Assembly (NCBI RefSeq): GCF_000516985.1
Contig: NW_006917098.1
Coordinates: 2,170,001-2,234,000, forward strand
Reading direction: 5' to 3'
Length of the DNA stretch: 64,000 nucleotides
From: Pestalotiopsis fici W106-1
Lineage: Eukaryota; Ascomycota; Sordariomycetes; Amphisphaeriales; Sporocadaceae
Position 1 is the stretch's first letter, and the number at the start of each line of letters is the position of its first letter. Shown piece after piece: positions 14,470 through 28,172 of the stretch. A program made the position numbers and the translations under genes. The notes beneath the pieces are model-generated. The model did not search any database. It was not told the DNA's origin and saw only the letters and a program-made list of their open reading frames with translations.

Positions 14470-16499
14470 GCCGCCTGCTCTAGACTTTTACTTGCCAAGG
14501 ACAAGAGTAGATGTTCATTATTCAAAGTGCCTAGTTCCTTGTAATCTTTAGTTGTACATAGTGTGAGAGGAGCAACAAAGGGTAAGGTAATCGTCAGGCA
14601 GCCACGCTCTCTCCATGGTGGCCCTGTCCTGTTCCTGGCTCAAGCTCCCCTAGAAAATTCGGGGAATAAAAATAAGAAAAGAAGTGGACTGTGGGCGGGA
14701 CTTTGAGGGGGGATGATCGCGCCAGGCACAAGCGCGCTACCGTCATTCATGGCAAATCACTTTTATCATAGGGTGGGAGACTATCATGTATACTATAATC
14801 TGCCGTCCCTACCAACACCCGGTAGTTGATTTTATGTGCCTCCAAGGGGGGTTGGCCAGGTTCGATTATGGTTCGATTTATGGCTCTTTCTGCTTCATCA
14901 TTCTCACTGCCGTACACAAGCCAGTTGGTCAATCTGCAATTGGGCACAGTTTTGGAGTTTTGTTCATCCAGCATAGAGGGAAGAAAGGGGGGCCCAGATG
15001 TGTAACCTGATGGATCTTGGCGTCACAGCCTGTGTGCAAAGCTCCAGCGAGTGGGCTACCAAGGTTGCAACGTTGAATGCTAGAAACATTTTCGTCTCGT
15101 CTCAAGAGTTCTAGGGCATTTTTCTGTGCGGGCGCTTTCCGCAATAGTGTACTGTTTCCTGGCTGATTGCCATAAGACAGCTCGAGTATTAATCAAACGG
15201 TCATGGAACAGAGCGATTGGATCGTGTAACTAGAAACATTTGCTCAATCAATCCGCGGGGAGGAGAAGGCTACCCTCATTGAGAGAAATTCGCCAATGGT
15301 AGGTTACTCTCGTCCCGTCTCTGGGCCTCAATTCAACCCCTCCATATATTCATTTATACATACTTTGTACATCACATAAATGACGAGGCACTGGACTGGA
15401 CCCGGCAAGAGCAACCAGCCAGCCTTCCATAGGGTGCTGAGCAGTTTGGCTCTGCATCGAACCTACTTGCCTTTCTGCCCATCGGACCTTACCTCACAAT
15501 AACCGTCCACATTAGTTCTTGTCATGCTGTTGAGAACCCAATGGTATCAAAAGTGCAAACCCCTCATCTGCCTCTTCTGATTTCCCCCCTCCTCTCAACA
15601 ACAACCCCTCCACAAACATGAAAGGCCTGGCCGACGTGGTATGTAGCAATAATTCGGCAGCATGCCATTTTCTTTCTGCGATCGCATTTTCATCACACGC
15701 GCACACACCTCCCTAACACCTGCACACACCTACGAGACATGCGATACAGATGCGAACAAGGGGTCCTCATGCGGGTGGGTGGTGCTCACGCCCACCCTGC
15801 AGTAGCAGCCATGCACCATGCCAGTTTTTGTTTCCCGCTCTGCGCGCGTCAACTGTAAATTATTGCCTTTGCCCATACTAAGGGGCCCACGACTGGAGGC
15901 GCAAACTACCTAGCTTACCTGGACAATGGTAGGCAATTGGAGAAAGAGAATGTTGCTGTTACTACATCACTTACCTCACTTTGCGCAGGAGACGATGATG
16001 CCCTGGTCGACTTGTGTCTGGGCAAAGTGCGGTACGTATGTACTACTGATACGACAGTAGGAAGTTGTTGCCCAGCAATTTGCCCACCGCCATCTATGAA
16101 TGATACCTCCTCTCTTCCACCTCTTTTCCCAGCCTAGATTCTTGAAATTACACACTGGACAGACTGAAGGAGAAAGACAGGAGAAGGGCAAAAAAAATTG
16201 AAATTCCTGTTACGTGAGCAGTGGCTCTCATTTCAGCTGAGTGCGACCTATATTATTGCCTACTAATCATTTTTTATTTTATTTGAGCCCGCAACTCAAT
16301 AGACGAACGAGTCCTCTGAACAGACCAAGCCGTCGGCGGACGCGGGCCACTTCCGCTTCGTTACCCCAGTGCTTCCAGGCGGAGACTTGACCACTGCTCC
16401 TCACTACTGTCAAGTGGTGCACTACACACAGCTCTCTACCAAATTACCTACCTCCCGGCCTCGGTTTCTTCATCGGCCAGCAACAGCACTTTTGGGGGG

Positions 16500-19400
16500 T
16501 GGACTGGGTTGAGAGCAGCACCAAATCTCACACGCAATACCCACCCGCAAGCCACGGTACTGATACCAGAGCCGACCGGGGATGATTTAGCGATTGCCAC
16601 TCTACCGCAACCTGAGCCCGCATCACAGCAGAGACCAGCAAGCGGCGTCTGCCACCCTTGCCCCACTGTTCAGCAAAGGTACAAGCAGCTACTGCAGCGC
16701 AGCGACATTGTCGAGTACATGCCGGAGTACGGACTGAGGTACGTAGGTACGGGCGGGCGAGCCTACACACGCTACCCAGAACCAGACCATCTGGCACCCA
16801 AGCTTCCCCTGTCCCTGTCTGCGTCCAGGTACTGTAGTATGCCTGTCTTCCCCCGGCACTATCCTTCTCCCTCTATCCTTGTCTGTAGGCCACCACGGCA
16901 TAGGCTCCGCCGCGACAATCGCTGCCCATGTATTATACTGCCGTTATCACACGCAAGACAAGGTTTTGTTGCCCTGTAGGTATAGGTGAGCAGGTAGCTA
17001 TGCCATGTACCTGATGTTGAGCCTTGTCGATTCACTCGAGACGCTGCCTCTGTTCTGCTCCGATGTTGCGGGCACATCCGAGCTAGGCGACTGAAAGTAA
17101 CCTCTTCGAGGAATATCTCTCCTCGAGAATACCTAGGCAAGATAATTTCTCTGGCAAGGACCCTATCGAGCAGAGAAAAGCAAGGACATTCTTCTCTTCC
17201 AGGTACTCCCACGCGCCGCTGCTCACATTTCGGGGGAGTATTTCTTTGTTTTGTTTGATTCTTGATCTCTCATATCGTGACCTGAGGATCTGCGCAACAA
17301 CAATTTCCGTGAAGCACAACAACGCCTGCGACCGTTGGGCGTTGGAGTTTTTTGCTTTACTCTTCCCCCGTTGACGAGATCTGTCCTGCAAGCACGTAAG
17401 TAAACGTTGAAATCTTGTCTTACTGTCATCCGCCTCCACACCATGATCGACGACTCGCGGCACCTGATGCTTGGCCATTCCCTGCGCTAACAGACGCCAT
17501 CTCAGGAACTCACGGACATCAAACGCAGGACCAAGTAGACAGACCCATCCTGAAAGTACGTACATGCTGTATGTACTTCAGGTTTGGTGACTTTCCCATC
17601 TTCTTTTTTCTTTTTCCCTTTTTCCGTGGGTCTTTTTTATTTTATTTTTTCTCTCTTTGATCCTCGACGCTAGCCCATAATCGATCTTCTCTGCGTCTGC
17701 CACGTTCTGACAGGGAGCCCCCTCCAATCTGAGGATCACCGCGGGTCGACTCCTCGTTGTCGAACTGGTCCCCTGTGATCTAGTCACTTTTCGTTCACAC
17801 ACCCGAGCCATGAGAGCTCGAGGTGCTCAGACACTCTTTTCTTTCCTTTTCCCGCCTTCTGGAACTCCACAATATCCTACTCTGGCTATACCCACGAAAA
17901 ACAAGAAAGTCGCTCCACGCTCCTTGCCAGGTACACCAGAGTGCGATATCTGATATAGCAGCCTGTGAGGTAGTCCCCTCGAATCGGACTTGCATACAGT
18001 TGACAGGCCCTATATGCATCCACGATTATCAACATCCGCACCGTCACCCTACTTAACTCTCGAGAGCGCCACCTCTGGCAACATCTCGTTTCAGTCACTC
18101 TCATAGTCCAAGGAGCCTTTTGCCCTCAACTCAATTCATCTCTTTTATATGACGAAGAGCAACTTTCAAGATTGGCAAGGTCGACAATTCTCATCTGTCT
18201 TTCTTTGCAGTAAAACACTGGCCGCATAGTCGAGTGTCGAACATCAAGACAGTACACCTCGTATTACACCTCCGGCTCTTCATCACCGTTGCGAGGAAGA
18301 AGTATAGTAAACTAGACGTTCCGAGGTCAAAACGTCCAGCTCTACCGCCCAAGTAGACTAAGGTCTCGCCAGCTTCTGTGCACCCCGTCGGATTGTCAGC
18401 CACGATATTGTACCAAGAAGAAGGAAACAGATCAACACCTACTGCATCATCTTACCTCTATTCCCCTCATCATTGCCATACTTGACTCCAGAAACTGCCC
18501 AGACAAGTTAAGGTCTGTCTAGTCATTTGGACTTTCTGTGTCCAAGCGCCTTACAGTCGTCGATCCTCCTATTGCCTACTTGGCCTAAGTGCGCCGGGTT
18601 TCCGAAACCTATCACACGCCGGTTTGCTGGACACTCGAAGTTCGAAACAAAAGGTTGCGCCCTAGGAACATCAGCCCGTGACCTCAAATCCTTGGACGTC
18701 TGGATTCCCTCCGGTTCCTTGCAGGGCAACCGTCAGCCGCCTCCCTCCCCCATTACTGTTAGCTGGTCGATCCAGTTTCCTTCGCAACGTTATTCCCAGC
18801 TAGGCTCTCGAAGGGAAACCTCGAGGGACCCTGGAACTTAGTGCTCGTGCACGGAAGACATCGTCTCTATCTGTAAGTTAGCACATCCACTATCTCGTTG
18901 ACTATCATTACCTGTTTGTTCTCGTCTTTGCGTCTCCTTCTTCGATATATATCGGACCACCCTCCGCCACCTCACCAGGAACATCACTCATCAACAGGCC
19001 TTCAGGCAACGCCCGTTTCGTATAATACTCATTGCCATACTTGTTTGCCTCTCCTCTCATTTCCTTTATTTCATTCTCTTTTGCACTCTCATTGCCTGCA
19101 ACAAGTCATCATCATCCTCCTCCTGCTCCAACACTTAATACCAAGCAATATTCTTACCAGCCTCACAGCCATTGCCGCCGCGCTGGACGCTCACAACGTG
19201 TTGTGAACTTGTTACCTTTCGTGGCGCATTTCGACGTGTTGTTCAAGGTCCAGCAGATAAGATCCATCTTGAAGGACAACCACATAGTCTCGTTTGCCAA
19301 GCTTGCATTAATCGAATCCGACTTCAATACGCTCCCGCGCAAGGTTCCATTGACGGTGCCTGACCCCCCTTCGAACAAAAACCCACAGTATCCTTGCATG

Positions 19401-19568
19401 CTCAACCAGCCGGCCCAGCAATACCTTGTCACACAAGACCAGGGTGCTCAACGACTAGGACTTGCCTGAGACGAGCACATAAGTACGGCTCGCTCGCACT
19501 CCCAAAGAAACGACCTTTGTGTGGTATAGTCCTTTCAGCATAAGAAGGAAAGAAAGAAAATCGAAAAG
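16500..19568 (+). promoter_or_regulatory. Pyrimidine-rich promoter and probable 5' leader of the C2H2 regulator
   Basis: The plus strand becomes rich in C and T runs (for example around 17,590-17,660, 17,820-17,860 and 18,920-19,130), as is usual for promoters and leaders of filamentous ascomycete regulatory genes. Intron-like GTAAGT donors occur near 17,395 and 18,871, so the leader may be spliced. Several short open frames here have no recognisable domain and would be upstream ORFs if transcribed. No transcription start can be fixed from sequence. Confidence 0.4.
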
Positions 19569-20960
<1,392 letters not shown>

Positions 20961-23900
20961 TGCTGCATGACTTGCTTGTCACCACCTCCAGGCTCTCCTC
21001 GGCCTGCTTGTACCAATATGTTCTTTTTCTTTTCCTCATTCAATTTTTCTTCAGGAGGATATACCCTTAGGGACCCACAGAACCACCAACTTGATCTGGA
21101 TGGATTGAGCGATCTTGTTTCTCTTTTCCGTCGATATACCGTTCGGAGCTCACTTGCTTCGTCTTGTTCAACATGACCAAGCCATCTTTTTTTATCTCTT
21201 TCTTTCCCTCATTGCCGCAGCGCAGCCACAGCGTCGTCACGTCTTTCTCTTCCTGGTCCATTGACTCGCATAATTCATCATTTGTGGCGCCCGGCATCCA
21301 GCATTCAAAGAAGTTGCTTTCGACATTTGCTGCATCCTTTTTTGGGGGTTGCGGTCTTTGGAATATATTCGAAAGAAGAACAAAATAATCAACTCGGCGT
21401 TGTTTTGTTGTTGGGGTTTTCCTCTCGGTTTTCGACATGTTCATAATACACTATACCCCGTGCGAACTATTCATTCGGAAACGGGAGGGATCAAAACGAG
21501 GGCTTGACGAAATTGACGACAAACAACCAACCCCATTAATAATGATGTCCACGATACCACTCTCGGGCGCAGGTTGAAAATAAAGGAGCTTCCAGGTTTC
21601 GGTCATTGTCAAGGTTGCCAAACGATCATGGCAACCGCCGGGGTGCGGATGGACGGGGCTATTCAGGAGAAGCTCCCTTCTTTCTTTCTTTTCTTCTTGT
21701 GTCGAATGTCATTTTTGTTTCGCTGCTTTCAACAGCCTCTTTGGTTTTTTGTGTTTCGGTATCATTTTTTCACGAAGGTCAATGATTTTTCTTATTCAGT
21801 CTCGAGGCTGACTGTGTATCTTATGTCTCCTTGTTGTAATAGGTGGAAGGCTTTGACGTGGGGAGGTCAGGCGAACAAAAACATGGCGGCCACCTGGTTC
21901 TTTATTTTTGAAAGGCGATCGTGGCTCGGGTGGCTCTAGAGTGTAAGATGATGGTTCTCGTCATCCAAAGCTCGAGTATCTGGAGAAGCGGAGCCAGGCG
22001 GACAGAAAAGCATTCTGCTGCTGTTTCCGTCCATGGAAAATCTGTAACTGTATAGTACGGGAATCTTTGGGATTCCAAATTTCCCATATATAAGCGAAGA
22101 CGTGGTTGGTGAGGGAAAGGTAAATGGAGTAAATAACTGTATACTATAGCAGCTAGTCACATAAGAAATGATATTTAAAAAAAAAAATACGAGAGTCATT
22201 CTCTGGGTGAATTTTGGAAAAGAAAAATGGAGGAGAATAAATTTGCAAAGAGATGATGAAAAGGATGATGATTACTTGTTGAATATGTTTGTTGTACAAT
22301 TGAAAACGACATACTGGCCGGGGGGGTTCGATATGCCACGTTGAGTCGGGATCCAGTTAGTAAGCACCGAAGAAAAAGAAAGAAAGAAAAGGTGTGTGAT
22401 TTCATTTGGGACGAAACAACTGCCGCGATATCTTTGATTCGCTCCATGCACTCACTCATCAGGCTGGGGGGGTTGTTCTGCCACCACATAGATGGACGAA
22501 GAGGAGTGGGTGGGTTTGCATGTCACGAGGGATAGTTTTCTTGTGCTGACGAGAGCAACGGGTTGGTTGATTGAAAAAGTTGGTGGTGGAGGTGGTGGGC
22601 GGCGGCGCAGCGAGGGAGGGAAAATAAAAGAGGAGAGCAGCATATAGAGAGCGCAGAGAGAGGGATAGACAATTGGGGAGGAAAGGGTGTGGTTGCCTCC
22701 CCAAGCTAGGAAGGCCGAATAGGATCCTCTAGTCTTCAGATGTCAGGAAAAAACCGACCATGACATGGTGCCCCTCTCAAAGTGGGAGGGGGGTTAAGAG
22801 CAATATCAGACGGAAAAGGCCAGTAACGGAGTGAATAATGCCGCTTAAGAGAACCAAAAAGGATTTTGGGGGGGAAAGTGACGAAGTTTGACTGTTTCTA
22901 AGTAAATTCGCACATGCGTGAAATCAAGGGGGAAAAAGAGAGAAACGAGGTTGCAGAGTATTCTTTTAGGCCAAACAACATGTGCAGTCGGTTTCGTTTT
23001 CCTACTGCGGACGTCGGTTATGCCCTCTGTATTCAGCCTGCAAGTGCCTGACATACATATTTATATGTATATATATACCTTACATACATAGCCGCTGTAG
23101 AGCGGATGACACGGTAAGATTGGCTGCTTTCAAAATGGTAAGGATTCTTCCTCCCGCTGCATATTCCCATTTTCTCACCCTCTCGGCCCTTGGAATTCTC
23201 AAAAAGGATGCGGGATTCCTGAATCCTACAATCAAAAACATTTCTTTGAGACTCTATTTTTGTGTGGAGTTGGATAATGCTGGTTTCGGGGGTGGGGCCA
23301 GAACAAAAAAAAAAAAAAAAAGAAGTTCTGACGGGATTATACCTAGATGGCATGAAACAAGGGTGTGTGTGTGGTGGTTCAAAGTGCCTTTACTATAACG
23401 GCAACCCATTCTTACAGCTGAAGCTGGGGGATGGAATTTGTTTGTTGGCCCTCCTTTGGCCACGTCACATGCAGCAACATTTTGAAATTGATTGCCGGCC
23501 TTTTCTTTCTTCCACTGACACAGATGTTTATTTTTCATGTCGTCATCTCGGATTAATGTAATGTCTTGGCCATAGACGAGGTTTTATTTCTTCACCATGT
23601 AAGCAAGTTCACTTCTCGAGGGCCGCTTCGTCTCAAGGGACAAGACTGCCAAACGAGTCTGACACGTGCAGAGATGTCAAGAAGCGGCGATTTCTGCTGA
23701 TGGAGAATATATGCTTAAATCACCCAGTATGCATATTTTCACGAACTAGGGTAAACAGACGGAGAGAGTATTGAGCTTCCCGAAATGCTCGCTTCCTCGT
23801 TGATAAGAGAGGGGCGCAGAGACGTCCAACATCAGACGAATGACTGATGTTTCTGCTTGGTCCGATGCAAGCCACTATTGAATCTCTTGAACAGAGCATA

Positions 23901-26208
23901 GATCAAAGACGTGCTTGCTATTATTCATCGTCATGTATATCTGATAATGCAAGCAAGCGGATCTTGGGGGGCAATGATTGTTGTTGAGTCGTGGATATGC
24001 TTTTGCTGCCCAACAAACAGCTCACTCTTCCAAGCGCAAATGAAACCAATCCCCAAGTAGCCCTCGAGCTGTGGATATTATATAGTAGCCATTATATGTT
24101 GTGATTTGTCTGGTGACTGCACTTGTCCGTGTTCTGACTCTACAGATTCTTTCCATTTTCTTTGGTGCGGCATTAACGTAAAACCCTTACATGTCAAGAA
24201 GCGACAAGATGGTTTAGATTCCACGCTGATTGGAATGAAAACGAGACTATGATGGCAGTCATGATACAGAAGTCTCTGGCGGTGTAAAACTTGCAGCTGC
24301 ACACGGCGCCGAAACATCTTGATACCACTGGGAGGAACGAAGAGGAAAACTTGAGTAAATGCCTACCGAGGTAGATCGACCCGAGCCGTCTTTGATACAA
24401 ACTTTTTTCATTCTTCGTCTCGTCTTATTCGTTTACATTGTTTATATCGGTGTTGTTGCCTTGTTTTGGTACATCCCTTTCCGCTCTGCCCGCCGCTTTC
24501 TGAGCTGTCAACATTCCTCCTCGACTGACATATATTGTACACACAAAGCACGCGCCCAATTCTGCAACGCAAAATCAAGAACATGGCATCAGTTCTGACC
24601 TCCACCCTGTCCTGTCTGCGATGAGGACGACACCTGTCCTGATGTCGTGTCCCTGTTGCTTGTATTGTTGCCGCTTGAGAAACTCGTGACTCCCATTGCC
24701 AATCTCTCTGTCACTGTGAGCTCGCTGGCCAGATACGACTCGAGCATGACAGATGGGGTCTGTCCAGGCCTGTCCGAAGGAGTCAACACACGGTTAATTT
24801 CGAACCTCCCTACGACATTAAACATACCTATTGTTGGACGAAATAGAAGTGAAACCTTGCTGTCCAGGCATGATGCTTTGGTCTTGGAAGAAGGGCGCGA
24901 CGGATGGGGTATGACAAGAGTTTCGTTACCCTGTGGTGGTACTGACAATGGCTTTCAAGATTCACTCAAGGTCAAATAGAATGCTCAACTGTTTTGATCA
25001 TACACTTTTTTGATTACTGTGGTGTTGAGCCCGAAATGACCTTTTCAGTCCCAACTTTATATATATATATAGATACCAACGACGCCTTCGCGGCCGCGCA
25101 CATTTACAGAACCTATAGATCGGCCACGAATTTCTCGCCGGCGATGGGAAATCAACACCTCAACCAAGCGCAGCTTCGCACATGAGTTTCAAGAAACTGT
25201 CGGTCTTGCGTACAGGCGACAGCCGGCTGCATAATAGCTTTGTGCGCGCAATCGCAGGTCCAAGGCTCTGCGCGATCGGCAGTGAACAGGCGCCGTCTGC
25301 GCGCATCATGATTGGGTTGCCCCAGCCGCACCTGCGCCCTTCCTCCTCCACCTTTGACTTTGAGTGTGTCGCTCGCAATCGCTTTCTGCGCATTTGCGCG
25401 TTATCTCTCTGCATCCCTCCCTCCATCCTAGCATAAATAGAGCGCTCAGCAATTCCGATACTCGCCTTCTTCTGTCTGATCAAGAAATCTTCAGCTTCTT
25501 GTTTTGCAATTCCGCGTCAACAGAAGACAGGAAGAAATGCGCACATCCTGTGTTATTGATTGAACTCACTCGAAGCAACCATACGTCTTGAGAATATCTT
25601 CACCGGCTCCTTTGTCATTACGGCTCTATGCGTGATGTCCTTTCTGCCAAGAAAAATACGACCCTGGAAACTGTAAACCCATCTACTTAAGCCATGCTGG
25701 ACTATTATTACCCCTTCATTCATGCTGACGACACTTTAGGGAATCCGCCTTATCAGCTTGCCAGCCGATCTGACCTCTTGTCCAATCAAGCACATAGGTC
25801 TGGAGAATATGCACAGGAATGCGTTCTTCCCTCGTGGTGGAATAGAGTTGCCGACTTGTGTCGTAATCGAAATTCCACCAGATGTTTATTCTCTATTCAA
25901 GATCGCAGAGGAGCGCTGGAAGGGATTGCCTCAGCCCAGCGGGCTGCGAACGTCTCTGATCTTGAAACTGGAAGCGGAGCGGACGAACAGTCAGAAGACC
26001 CTCGTTGACTGTGCAGTAATGATCTCAGATACTGACAGAATACAGGCGGTCTGGGATTCGTGCAATCGATGGCTCGCCTCTGTTATTCAAAGCCCCATTG
26101 ACACTGCACGTTAATATCAAGTCCATATCGAGAGTCTTTGAAAATCACTCTCTAGACTTGGGCTGTCTCCCAAATTGTAATTATCAACTTACACAGCACT
26201 CCGGCCTC
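20961..26208. other. 5.2 kb spacer without a recognisable gene
   Basis: Holds the 3' region of the zinc-finger gene and the upstream region of the next gene. Simple low-complexity stretches are frequent (T-rich 21,680-21,800, G-rich 22,580-22,620, an A run near 23,306, a TA run near 25,063). Open frames at 24,589-24,948 (both strands) and 25,694-26,114 have no domain I recognise. The second pair directly precedes the next gene and could be leader or an unrecognised exon. Confidence 0.45.
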
Positions 26209-27523
26209 ATGGAGAAACAAAAGTCGGCCACAGCTGCCAAAAAGACTGCCAGTCGCCAATCTGACAGCAAAGGGCATAACATTCGTCCTCCCAACCAGTA
26301 TATTGCCGTCAAGAGACAAGAAGCTATCGAGGCCGTCATGTCTGCATTCAACATGTGGTTACACAAACAACTCTCGGTGGTATCTTGTGCTGTTGAGGCT
26401 ACTGACGGATCCGATCCAACCCCTAGCGGGTCCAATACTCGCGACTCGAGTACCAGCAAGTCCAGTGGAACTTCTGGTCGCAGCCGCTCCAAGAGGCAAT
26501 TGAGTGATGATGGCGACGACAAAAACGGAGCCTCCGAGGGCGGAGATGGTGACAAACACGACGGGGACAGAGGTGGAAATAAACGTGCAAAGAAAGACGT
26601 CGGAGCCAAGTTGTTTGCCTGTCCCTTCTACCAGCATGATCCAACATTGGCTTGCTGTTCAAGAGCATGTGCGGGACCAGGCTGGCCTAGTATACATCGC
26701 CTCAAGTAGGTTACCGCCTCTTATGACCTGTTGTTGAAATCGAGCATCAATTGGAATCCAACAATACCCATAGGCGGCAATATCGGCTGACCCCAACTGA
26801 TCTTAGGGAACATCTCACTCGGGTGCACCGACTTCCCAAATACACTTGCCCTCGCTGCTGTGACCCCATGGACGACCAGTCAAAACTCAATGACCACCCA
26901 AGGTCGGATACGCCTTGTGAAAAAAGGGACGTCACTCGAATGCAGGGCATCAACGATGCACAAGATAAGAAGCTTCGTGAATGCCGCAAGACAACCGGCA
27001 CCCTGACTGAAGAGCAGAAGTGGCTGGACATTTACATGATTCTATTTCCAGAAGCTAACCCAAAGGCCTTGCCAAGTCCATGTGAGCATATCTTGAACAG
27101 CTGATACTGGTCAGAAAGACATGTACAACTAAATACTGTGTGGACAGACTATAGCAGAGGTCATCTGGGGAACTCTGCCAAGTCAGCGGCGCAGTGGAAG
27201 AAGATGAAGAAGCACATTGAAGAAAAGCTACCTCTAGCTGTGAGGACACGCGTTGAGCAGCGATTCGCCGGGGCCCAAGTAAGCAACAGCCTCTCTCCCA
27301 CTCACTGACGATATTCATGGCGAGAGCTCTCGATACTTGGACACTACACTGACTCCTCCTGTGCGCCCATTAGCTCGAGGTATTACATGATTTGGGTGAC
27401 ATCATCCGAGACGAGATCTTTCAACTATTCCGGGAAATCCCAACAGGGGCTACTACATCATCCACGCCAACGACTCCAAGGCCCCCTTTCCCGCTCTGCC
27501 ACGCCGAGAGCAGCATCAGATAA
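26209..27523 (+). CDS. Fungal C2H2-type zinc-binding protein (four exons), possible C-terminal frameshift
   Basis: Predicted exons 26209-26705, 26807-27081, 27148-27278 and 27374-27523 give 350 residues; introns are 101, 66 and 95 nt with GT/AG ends. The N-terminus is basic and serine-rich. The core begins near residue 136 (KLFACPFYQHDP), continues with GPGWPSIHRLKEHL and HRLPKYTCPRC, and ends in a glutamate/lysine-rich helical segment (KHIEEKLPLAVRTRV, EVLHDLGDIIRDEIF). This CPFY...GWP..HR.KEHL..H..P..C.RC layout is a fungal C2H2 family I recognise in Sordariomycetes, usually of unknown function. The first zinc ligands look eroded: the expected spacing around CCSRACAG is unusual. In the last exon the frame stops at 27523, but the +1 frame stays open to 27758 with a plausible tail, so the gene may be broken. 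Its start at 26209 is the first ATG in the frame. Confidence 0.65.
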
Positions 27524-28172
27524 TAGTCGACCGGAACAACCCATGCACGACCATGACGACCAGACAGAAGAAAATATGGGCGGCTTTGCGCCATATTTTC
27601 TCAATTTTTATAATCCCTTTCATCTCCCCGCAGATGTGCCGACGAGCTACGACTCGAACGAGCCTCTGCTTCGACTTGCCGTGGAATGCGCGTCAGACTC
27701 GGGGTATGCCTCGGGCAGTTCATTTATTGCGCCAAGTCAAACTCGGTTACCATTTTAGCAAGATTCTGCTCCTCATTTCTCAGAGGGGGGCAAGAGATCC
27801 ATTCACTTTATTTATACGTGTCAACTTGCTCCTGTCGTGTATTTGGGTGTGCCCACAAGGAAACTCATCAAATTGAAATATACAATATGGTCCTTGTTCA
27901 TGCCGGCTTTGTAGAAAACTATAATACCATGGAGAGGGGGATAAAAGTAACAGGGTATATCAGAATAATAAAGCCAGCCCCGAAAAGAATAACCAATGGT
28001 TCGCTCTCCCTCACCTCCAAATGCGAATTTAGATGTTTCTCTCTTTTCATCATGTCTTAACATGAATTTCCATGTACATACGAGAATTTATCCACAAATA
28101 TCCGGTTTTGTTTTCAATGTGCGTCGTTAATTGTGTTTTGACTTTTATTTCCTTTTTCTTTCATTCGCTTGA
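27524..28172. other. Convergent 3' intergenic region
   Basis: Separates the stop of the C2H2 gene from the stop of the minus-strand glycosyltransferase. The first 235 nt form an open +1 frame that may be the original C-terminus of the C2H2 gene. The rest is AT-rich and holds no gene I can see. Confidence 0.5.

Larger units (their letters stand above)
1..16500. other. Long region with no recognisable gene
   Basis: I see only short overlapping open frames on both strands (longest about 200 codons, 8716-9321 minus and 9526-10074 plus). None shows a known domain, a plausible exon chain or a conserved motif. The region is not strongly AT-rich and I see no obvious transposase, reverse transcriptase or long terminal repeats, so a heavily RIP-mutated transposon is not evident. 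It carries scattered microsatellites and short intergenic words such as TACAGAGTA. Non-coding transcripts or highly diverged genes cannot be excluded by eye. Confidence 0.55.

Noticed and set aside
17083..17565. 160-codon minus-strand frame upstream of the zinc-finger gene
   Set aside because: Reads antisense to pyrimidine-rich leader DNA, has no domain and no supporting exon structure.
24589..24979. Open frames on both strands over the same 330 nt
   Set aside because: Neither protein resembles a known family, both contain low-complexity Ser/Thr/Gly runs, and there is no splice context. Left as unresolved rather than called a gene.
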